A stretch of DNA of 64,000 nucleotides from Lepas anatifera (Eukaryota; Arthropoda; Thecostraca; Lepadidae): assembly GCA_034440635.1 (NCBI GenBank), contig JAOTON010001478.1:558001-622000 (forward strand), read 5' to 3'. The position numbers were made by a program, and so were the translations under genes. The notes beneath the pieces are model-generated. The model ran no database searches and was not told the origin of the DNA. It saw nothing but the letters and a program-made list of their open reading frames with translations. Position 1 is the stretch's first letter; each line of letters starts with the position of its first letter. This document shows, one piece after another, positions 54,776 to 64,000 of the stretch.

Positions 54776-56667
54776 CGGGTTGGAGTGGCTTCCGGTGGAA
54801 CTATATCTCGAGCCTTCGAATTTTAACGAGCGAGAGGTACCTTGATTCAAACGCCTCGGCGTTTTTGCACCGATCGTTGCATATGTTATCTTTTGTGTTG
54901 TCTTTTGTTGAAATAAAGTATGTATGTATGCATGTAGGTGCCAGGGCTCTGGAGAGCGGGTGTCTGTTGATCTCCTCAATTGAGGGGAACATGATTCCAA
55001 TCAGTTTGGGACATGTTCGATGTTGGTGCGACAGTAAAATTGGAAAATTCTGAATTGCTTATATTTGGAATGTCTTGCTGCTAAGCCGTTAGCAGAACAC
55101 AATTATATTTTTGGCGCATTTTGATTAATGATACGGGAAATACAGATGTCCTTTAGTTGGCCGACACTACAGTAAGGGCTAACCTCCAGCACCGCAGTGA
55201 AGCCGACTTTGTGCCTTGCGCCAATATCCGTGCCTCGAATAATTGAAAGGGAAATGCATGCAATCCAAGCGGGATGCGTGGATTTGGGATCCGCTATTTT
55301 CTTCAGGGATTATTAATCTTTAATTTCGTATCGGACCAAATATGCCAGCGACAAAGAGATGAGAGAGATGCGTGCTTTTCATTGATTTGCTAAAAAAAAC
55401 ATTACTTATAAAGCCCTCAAGGAACGCATAAAGATTTCCGCAGATTTCAAACCAGTAGGCTTGCAGCTTTCCAATGACGTAACTTTTACTCATTGGCTGG
55501 CGTGATTCTCGTGATCTGACCTTGGGGCAGGTGTTGTGCCCGCTCGACCCCAGCCCTGACGCCCCCGAAACGTTATTTCTCTTCAGATACAAGTATTGGC
55601 ACCTCCCCACGATGTGGTTTAGAGTGCCTGTGAAAGCCTGCATCTGAAGAACTGGCGCTGCTGGTCCAGATTACGCCCCAGCGACGAAGTGCCCCCTCCA
55701 TTGAGAATCCTGTATCCGCTTACTATTCGTCCTGCTGCCTCTTTACCACCAAATGTACGATATAGACCCGCACCGTGCAGAGCCCCATGACCTACTGCAT
55801 TCTACTGAATAGGAAGTGTGTTCAGCTTTAAAGTTCTCTTTGTGAGCACCATGGCCAACGCAATTTTAGCAAACACCTAATGCCATAGGCGCAGAAATTG
55901 CTATGAAAAATGGTACCAAATAACGGAGTCGAAATCACGTAATCCCAAAACAGGCTAACTGTAGCTGAAACAAGATCAATGCCTATATTCTATAAACACA
56001 ATGACATTCATAAACACCTCTTTTTCCTACCATTGGTTCTATCTATTCTCTAGCTGAAAAGAAATGCAAAGATTGATGCGTTTTGGTGGCCGATCGGTTG
56101 TGCCAGGTACGCGGCCACCAGGCGTGACCTCTTGACCTTCATATTTAACCACCGGGCGGACGCGACAGGCCCGTTGGGGTCACAGAGCGGTGGTGTAGGG
56201 GGCGAGTTACCAGCTCTCTAATAGAACTACGAAAGAGGACATCAACGGCGCCGTGTCAGCCGTAAAACAAAGAGAAATAAATTGTACTCCATGGTATACC
56301 AACCAAAATAGTCGCTAAAGATTGCCATCATAGAGACTTCCATCCTACTGACGTTTCATCACCATTTGTATTTCTGGGAATAAGGCACCGGCGCTTGATA
56401 AAAAGTTTTATAATACAGGAGTAGAAATAACGCTTACTATTACCATTGGATCAGGCAAGCCCAAGGTGTGAGACCAGGGTTTCCGTATTGATCAGCTACA
56501 GACTGGTATACCCTGCTCACACCGTTCGCCGTTTACCCACAGTATCACGGCCGATCGCAGGCCCTCCTCCGACTGGTCAGTACTCGTTAGCGAGGAATGC
56601 TGTGGGCCGCTGCTGTTACCGCCATGTCTTGGTGGTCTGCGGAAAATCGATAGTCGGTGCGTGCTGC
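54774..56667. other. Unassigned sequence
   Basis: No gene was recognised. A 107-codon minus-strand frame (55320-55643) and a 124-codon frame starting in the (TA)n tract have no recognisable domains. The segment ends where the 55-bp array begins. Confidence 0.35.
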
Positions 56668-59600
56668 TGCCGGGCAGCCAGCGGCCGCTGTTGGCTACAG
56701 CGGTCACAGGTGATGCAGAGGACAGTAACAACCAGCCGGGCAGTCAGCGGCCGCTGTCGGCTACACCGGTCACAGGTGATGCAGAGGACAGTAACAACCA
56801 GCCGGGCAGTCAGCGGCCACTGTCGGCTACACCGGTCAAAGAACAGTAACAACCAGCCGGGCAGCCAGCGGCCGCTGTTCGCTACACCGGTCACAGGACA
56901 GTAGCAACCAGCCGGGCAGTCAGCGGCCGCTGTCGGCTACAGCGGTCACAGGTGATGCAGAGGACAGTAACAACCAGCCGGGCAGTCAGCGGCCACTGTC
57001 GGCTACACCGGTCACAGAACAGTAACAACCAGCCGGGCAGCCAGCGGCCGCTGTTCGCTACACCGGTCACAGGACAGTAGCAACCAGCCGGGCAGTCAGC
57101 GGCCGCTGTCGGCTACAGCGGTCACAGGTGATGCAGAGGACAGTAACAACCAGCCGGGCAGTCAGCGGCCACTGTCGGCTACACCGGTCACAGGACAGTA
57201 ACAACCAGCCGGGCAGTCAGCGGCCGCTGTCGGCTACAGCGGTCACAGGTGATGCAGAGGACAGTTACAACCAGCCGGGCAGCCAGCGGCCGCTGTTTGC
57301 TACATCGGTCACAGGTGATGCACAGGGCAGTAACAACCAGCCAGGCAGCCAGCGGCCGCTGTTGGCTACATCGGTCACAGGACAGTAACAACCAGCCGGG
57401 CAGTCAGCGGCCGCTGTTGGCTACACCGGTCACAGGACAGTAACAACCAGCCGGGCAGTCAGCGGCCGCTGTCGGCTACAGCGGTCACAGGTGATGCAGA
57501 GGACAGTTACAACCAGCCGGGCAGTCAGCGGCCGCTGTTGGCTACACCGGTCACAGGACAGTAACAACCAGCCGGGCAGCCAGCGGCCGCTGTTTGCTAC
57601 ACCGGTCACAGGACAGTAACAACCAGCCGGGCAGCCAGCGGCCGCTGTTGGCTACATCGGTCACAGGACAGTAACAACCAGCCGGGCAGTCAGCGGCCGC
57701 TGTCGGCTACAGTGGTCACAGGTGATGCAGAGGACAGTAACAACCAGCCGGGCAGTCAGCGGCCGCTGTTGGCTACACCGGTCACAGGTGATGCACAGGA
57801 CAGTAACAACCAGCCGGGCAGTCAGCGGCCGCTGTCGGCTACACCGGTCACAGAACAGTAACAACCAGCCAGGCAGCCAGCGGCCGCTGTCGGCTACACC
57901 GGTCACAGGACAGTAACAACCAGCCGGGCAGTCAGCGGCCGCTGTTGGCTACATCGGTCACAGGACAGTAACAACCAGCCGGGCAGCCAGCGGCCGCTGT
58001 TGGCTACACCGGTCACAGAACAGTAACAACCAGCCGGGTAGCCAGCGGCCGCTGTTGGCTACACCGGTCACAGAACAGTAACAACCAGCCGGGCAGCCAG
58101 CGGCCGCTGTTGGCTACATCGGTCACAGGACAGTAACAACCAGCCGGGCAGCCAGCCGCCGCTGTTGGCTACACCGGTCACAGGTGATGCACAGAACAGT
58201 AACAACCAGCCGGGCAGCCAGCGGCCGCTGTTGGCTACACCGGTCACAGAACAGTAACAACCAGCCGGGCAGTCAGCGGCCGCTGTTGGCTACAGCGGTC
58301 ACAGAACAGTAACAACCAGCCGGGCAGCCAGCGGCCGCTGTTGGCTACATCGGTCACAGGACAGTAACAACCAGCCGGGCAGCCAGCGGCCGCTGTTGGC
58401 TACACCGGTCACAGGTGATGCACAGGACAGTAACAAACAGCCGGGCAGCCAGCGGCCGCTGTTGGCTACAGCGGTCACAGGACAGTAACAACCAGCCGGG
58501 CAGTCAGCGGCCGCTGTTGGCTACATCGGTCACAGGAAAGTAACAACCAGCCGGGCAGCCAGCGGCCGGTGTTGGCTACAGCGGTCACAGGACAGTAACA
58601 ACCAGCCGGGCAGTCAGCGGCCGCTGTCGGCTACACCGGTCACAGAACAGTAACAACCAGCCAGGCAGCCAGCGGCCGCTGTCGGCTACACCGGTCACAG
58701 GACAGTAACAACCAGCCGGGCAGTCAGCGGCCGCTGTTGGCTACATCGGTCACAGGACAGTAACAACCAGCCGGGCAGCCAGCGGCCGCTGTTGGCTACA
58801 CCGGTCACAGAACAGTAACAACCAGCCGGGTAGCCAGCGGCCGCTGTTGGCTACACCGGTCACAGAACAGTAACAACCAGCCGGGCAGCCAGCGGCCGCT
58901 GTTGGCTACATCGGTCACAGGACAGTAACAACCAGCCGGGCAGCCAGCCGCCGCTGTTGGCTACACCGGTCACAGGTGATGCACAGAACAGTAACAACCA
59001 GCCGGGCAGCCAGCGGCCGCTGTTGGCTACACCGGTCACAGAACAGTAACAACCAGCCGGGCAGTCAGCGGCCGCTGTTGGCTACAGCGGTCACAGAACA
59101 GTAACAACCAGCCGGGCAGCCAGCGGCCGCTGTTGGCTACATCGGTCACAGGACAGTAACAACCAGCCGGGCAGCCAGCGGCCGCTGTTGGCTACACCGG
59201 TCACAGGTGATGCACAGGACAGTAACAAACAGCCGGGCAGCCAGCGGCCGCTGTTGGCTACAGCGGTCACAGGACAGTAACAACCAGCCGGGCAGTCAGC
59301 GGCCGCTGTTGGCTACATCGGTCACAGGAAAGTAACAACCAGCCGGGCAGCCAGCGGCCGCTGTTGGCTACATCGGTCACAGGACAGTAACAACCAGCCG
59401 GGCAGCCAGCGGCCGCTGTTGGCTACACCGGTCACAGGTGATGCACAGGGCAGTAACAACCAGCCGGGCAGCCAGCGGCAGCTGTTGGCTTTATCGGTCA
59501 CAGGACAGTAACAACCAGCCGGGCAGCCAGCGGCCGCTGTTGGCTACATCGGTCACAGGACAGTAACAACCAGCCGGGCAGCCAGCGGCCACTGTTGGCT

Positions 59601-62600
59601 ACATCGGTCACAGGTGATGCACAGGACAGTAACAACCAGCCGGGCAGCCAGCGGCCGCTGTTGGCTACAGCGGTCACAGGACAGTAACAACCAGCCGGGT
59701 AGCCAGCGGCCGCTGTCGGCTACAGCGGTCACAGGTGATGCACAGGACAGTAACAACCAGCCGGGCAGCCAGCGGCCGCTGTTGGCTACAGCGGTCACAG
59801 GACAGTAACAACCAGCCGGGCAGTCAGCGGCCGCTGTTGGCTACATCGGTCACAGGAAAGTAACAACCAGCCGGGCAGCCAGCGGCCGGTGTTGGCTACA
59901 GCGGTCACAGGTAATGCACACTTCACAGGACAGCAACAACCAGGCGGGCAGCCAGCGGCCGCTGTTGACTACACCGGTCACAGGAAAGTAACAACCAGCC
60001 GGGCAGCCAGCGGCCGCTGTTGGCTAAAGCGGTCACAGGACAGTAACAACCAGCCGGGCAGTCAGCGGCTGCTGTTGACTACACCGGTCACAGGAAAGTA
60101 ACAACCAGCCGGGCAGCCAGCGGCCGCTGTTGGCTACAGCGGTCACAGGACAGTAACAACCAGCCGGGCAGTCAGCGGCCGCTGTTGGCTACATCGGTCA
60201 CAGGAAAGTAACAACCAGCCGGGAAGCCAGCGGCCGCTGTTGGCTACAGCGGTCACAGGACAGTAACAACCAGCCGGGCAGTCAGCGGCTGCTGTTGACT
60301 ACACCGGTCACAGGACAGTAACAACCAGCCGGGCAGCCAGCGGCCGCTGTCGGCTACAGTGGTCACAGGTGATGCACAGGACAGTAACAACCAGCCGGGC
60401 AGTCAGCGGCCCCTGTTGACTACACCGGTCACAGGACAGTAACAACCAGCCGGGCAGCCAGCGGCCGCTGTTGGCTACATCGGTCACAGGCTAGTAACAA
60501 CCAGCCGGGTAGCCAGCGGCCGCTGTTGGCCACATCGGTCACAGGACAGTAACAACCAGCCGGGCAGCCAGCGGCCGCTGTTGGCCACATCGGTCACAGA
60601 ACAGTAACAACCAGGCGGGCAGCCAGCGGCCGCTGTTGGCTACATCGGTCACAGGACAGTAACAACCAGCCGGGTAGTCAGCGGCCACTGTCGGCTACAC
60701 CGATCACAGAACAGTAACAACCAGCCGGGGAGTCAGCGGCCGCTGTTGGCCACATCGGTCACAGGACAGTAACAACCAGCCGGGCAGCCAGCGGCCGCTG
60801 TTGGCTACACCGGTCACAGAACAGTAACAACCAGCCGGGAAGCCAGCGGCCGCTGTTGGCTACACCGGTCACAGGTGATGCACAGGACAGTTACAACCAG
60901 CCGGGCAGCCAGCGGCCGCTGTTGGCTACACCGGTCACAGAACAGTAACAACCAGCCGGGAAGCCAGCGGCCGCTGTTGGCTACACCGGTCACAGGTGAT
61001 GCACAGGACAGTAACAACCAGCCGGGCAGTCAGCGGCCGCTGTTGGCTACATCGGTCACAGGACAGTAACAACCAGCCGGGCAGCCAGCGGCCGCTGTTG
61101 GCTACACCGGTCACAGAACAGTAACAACCAGCCGGGAAGCCAGCGGCCGCTGTTGGCTACACCGGTCACAGGTGATGCACAGGACAGTTACAACCAGCCG
61201 GGCAGCCAGCGGCCGCTGTTGGCTACATCGGTCACAGGACAGTAACAACCAGCTGGGCAGCCAGCGGCCGCTGTCGGCTACACCGGTCACAGAACAGTAA
61301 CAACCAGCCGGGCAGTCAGCGGCCGCTGTTGGCTACACCGGTCACAGGTGATGCACAGGACATTAACAACCAGCCGGGGAGTCAGCGGCCGCTGTTGGCT
61401 ACATCGGTCACAGGTGATGCACAGGACAGTAACAACCAGCCGGGCAGTCAGCGGCCGCTGTTGGCTACATCGGTCACAAGACAGTAACAACCAGCCGGGC
61501 AGCCAGCGGCCGCTGTTGGTTACACCGGTCACAGAACAGTAAAACCCAGCCGGGCAGCCAGCGGCCGCTGTTGGCTACACCGGTCACAGAACAGTAAGAA
61601 CCAGCCGGGCAGCCAGCGGCCGCTGTTGGCTACACCGGTCACAGAACAGTAACAACCAGCCGGGAAGCCAGCGGCCGCTGTTGGCTACACTGGTCGCAGG
61701 TGATGCACAGGACAGTTACAACCAGCCGGGCAGTCGGCGGCCGCTGTTGGCTACACCGGTCACAGGTGATGCACAGGACAGTTACAACCAGCCGGGCAGC
61801 CAGCGGCCGCTGTTGGCTACATCGGTCACAGGACAGTAACAATCAGCCGGGCAGCCAGCGGCCGCTGTCGGCTACACTGGTCACAGAACAGTAACAACCA
61901 GCCGGGCAGTCAGCGGCCGCTGTTGGCTACACCGGTCACAGGTGATGCACAGGACATTAACAACCAGCCGGGCAGTCAGCGGCCGCTGTTGGCTACACCG
62001 GTCACAGGTGGTGCACAGGACAGTTACAACCAGCCGGGCAGCCAGCGGCCGCTGTTGGCTACATCGGTCACAGGACAGTAACAACCAGCCGGGCAGTCAG
62101 CGGCCGCTGTCGGCTACACCGGTCACAGAACAGTAACAACCAGCCGGGCAGTCAGCGGGCGCTGTTGGCTACACCGGTCACAGGTGATGCACAGGACAGT
62201 AACAACCAGCCAGGCAGTCAGTGGCCGCTGTTGGCTACATCGGTCACAGGACAGTAACAACCAGCCGGGCAGCCAGCGTCCGCTGTTGGCTACACCGGTC
62301 ACAGAACAGTAACAACCAGCCGGGCAGCCAGCGGCCGCTGTTGGCTACATCGGTCACAGGTGATGCACAGAACAGTAACAACCAGCCAGGCAGCCAGCGG
62401 CCGCTGTTGGCTACATCGGTCACAGGTGATGCGCAGGGCAGTAACAACCAACTGGGCAGCCAGCGGCCGCTGTTGGCTACACTGGTCACAGGACAGTAAC
62501 AACCAGCTGGGCAGCCAGCGGCCGCTGTTGGCTACACCGGTCACAGGTGATGCAGAGGACAGTAACAACCAGCCGGGCAGTCAGCGGCCGCTGTTGGCTA

Positions 62601-64000
62601 CACCGGTCACAGGTGATGCACAGGACAGTAACAACCAGCCAGACAGTCAGCGGCCGCTGTTGGCTACACCGGTCACAGGACAGAAACAACAAGCCGGGTA
62701 GCCAGCGGCCGCTGTCGGCTACAGCGGTCACAGGTGATGCACAGGACAGTAACAACCAGCCAGACAGTCAGCGGCCGCTGTTGGCTACACCGGTCACAGA
62801 ACAGTAACAACCAGTCAGGCAGCCAGCGGCCGCTGTTGGCTACAGCGGTCACAGGTAATGCACACTGCACAGGACAGTAACAACCAGGCGGCCAGTCAGC
62901 GGCCGCTGTTGGCTACATCGGTCACAGGAAAGTAACAACCAGCCGGGCAGTCAGCGGCTGGTGTTGGCTACAGCGGTCACAGGTAATGCACACTTCACAG
63001 GACAGCAACAACCAGGCGGGCAGCCAGCGGCCGCTGTTGGCTACAGCGGTCACAGGACAGTAACAACCAGGCGGGCAGTCAGCGGCCGCTGTTGACTACA
63101 CCGGTCACAGGAAAGTAACAACCAGCCGGGCAGTCAGCGGCTGGTGTTGGCTACAGCGGTCACAGGTAATGCACACTTCACAGGACAGCAACAACCAGGC
63201 GGGCAGCCAGCGGCCGCTGTTGGCTACATCGGTCACAGGCCAGTAACAACCAGCCGGGTAGCCAGCGGCCGCTGTTGGCCACATCGGTCACAGGACAGTA
63301 ACAACCAGCCGGGCAGCCAGCAGCCGCTGTTGGCTACACCGGTCACAGGTGGTGCACAGGACAGTTACATCCAGCCGGGCAGCCAGCGGCCGCTGTTGGC
63401 TACATCGGTCACAGGACAGTAACAACCAGCCGGGCAGTCAGCGGCTGCTGTCGGCTACACCGGTCACAGAACAGTAACAACCAGCCGGGCAGTCAGCGGC
63501 CGCTCTTGGCTACACCGGTCACAGGTGATGCACAGGGCAGTAACAACCAGCCGGGCAGTCAGCGGCCGCTGTTGGCTACACCGGTCACAGAACAGTAACA
63601 ACCAGCCGGGAAGCCAGCGGCCGCTGTTGGCTACAGCGGTCACAGGTGATGCGCAGAGCAGTAACAACCAGCCGGGTAGCCAGCGGCCGCTGTTGGCTAC
63701 ACCGGTCACAGGTGGTGCACAGGACAGTTACATCCAGCCGGGCAGCCAGCGGCCGCTGTTGGCTACATCGGTCACAGGACAGTAACAACCATCCGGGCAG
63801 TCAGCGGCCGCTGTCGGCTACACCGGTCACAGAACAGTAACAACCAGCCGGGCAGTCAGCGGCCGCTCTTGGCTACACCGGTCACAGGTGATGAACAGGA
63901 CATTAACAACCAGCCGGGCAGTCAGCGGCCGCTGTTGGCTACACCGGTCACAGGTGGTGCACAGGACAGTTACAACCAGCCGGGCGAGCCAGCGGCCGCT
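56668..64000. repeat. 55/66-bp minisatellite, about 125-130 copies, open at the right edge
   Basis: The basic 55-bp unit runs from GACAGTAACAACCAGCCGGG through CAGCGGCCGCTG (a 12-bp perfect palindrome containing a NotI-type site) to CACCGGTCACAG. A longer 66-bp unit has an extra 11 bases, GTGATGCACAG. Rarer forms add 'gtaatgcacacttcacag'. A 792-bp higher-order duplication is visible: 57851 onward recurs at 58643 onward. All frames close at the invariant CAGTAA, so the short repeated open frames are not genes. Confidence 0.97.

Noticed and set aside
55320..55643. 107-codon minus-strand frame
   Set aside because: No domain recognised; composition and context do not separate it from chance frames.
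56668..64000. Many 64-92 codon frames and possible CRISPR-like regular array
   Set aside because: All frames end at the invariant CAGTAA. There are no unique spacers, so it is a plain tandem repeat in a eukaryotic context.

Overview
The window looks like repeat-dominated DNA from a metazoan nuclear genome. The evidence is the retroelement types (Ty3/gypsy, non-LTR 3' ends, tRNA-derived SINEs), several DNA transposon superfamilies with recognisable target-site duplications (TSDs), long (AT)n tracts, kilobase-scale minisatellites and one plausible spliced exon. There are no operons, no prokaryotic signals and no intact host gene. I cannot name the species. A short CCTAA run (TTAGG complement) and a mariner-like helix-turn-helix fragment would fit an arthropod, but that is weak evidence.

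Layout. 1-4.2 kb: a TTAA-flanked non-autonomous element, one candidate host exon (1680-1803), and a MITE split by a fold-back insertion with an 11-bp TSD. 4.4-11.3 kb: a 38-bp minisatellite of about 175 copies, containing one SINE with its own TSD. 11.3-20.1 kb: small minisatellites, two hAT-type MITEs, a reversed SINE, the 3' end of a non-LTR retrotransposon, and an old copy of a Transib-like element. 20.1-35.2 kb: one Ty3/gypsy element broken in two by an inversion. The 5' LTR and gag are on the + strand (21.0-22.9 kb); the pol remnant and 3' LTR are on the - strand (30.4-33.0 kb). Two near-identical, oppositely oriented 2.2-kb transposons (22914-25133 and 32995-35215) sit at the two inversion boundaries. 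35.2-39.7 kb: a 4.5-kb hAT-type element filled with minisatellite. 39.7-44.3 kb: a GC-rich degenerate repeat, a MITE, a transposase fragment, a strongly foldable 100-nt segment, and a 1.9-kb hAT-type element. 45-50 kb: four TTAA-type elements nearly head to tail, dense in AGGTCA half-sites. 50-56.6 kb: 23-bp and 26-bp minisatellites, another non-LTR 3' end, and a perfect 121-bp inverted repeat between (TA)n tracts. 56.7-64 kb: a 55/66-bp minisatellite running off the window edge.

Main results. (1) The 2.2-kb transposon ends read CACAGTG, a 12-base spacer, then an A-rich nonamer (TAAAAAACG or TGAAAAACG), with 5-bp TSDs. This is the architecture of Transib/RAG-type ends and closely resembles a V(D)J 12-RSS. 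(2) Their TSDs are exchanged between the two copies, the gypsy TSD (ACTAG) matches only if the intervening 7.9 kb is flipped back, and a neighbouring tandem copy preserves the empty gypsy site. Together these document recombination between inverted transposon copies, or an assembly misjoin with the same signature. (3) The TTAA elements keep a subterminal palindrome whose core differs between elements but matches at both ends of the same element, so the structure is conserved while the sequence changes.
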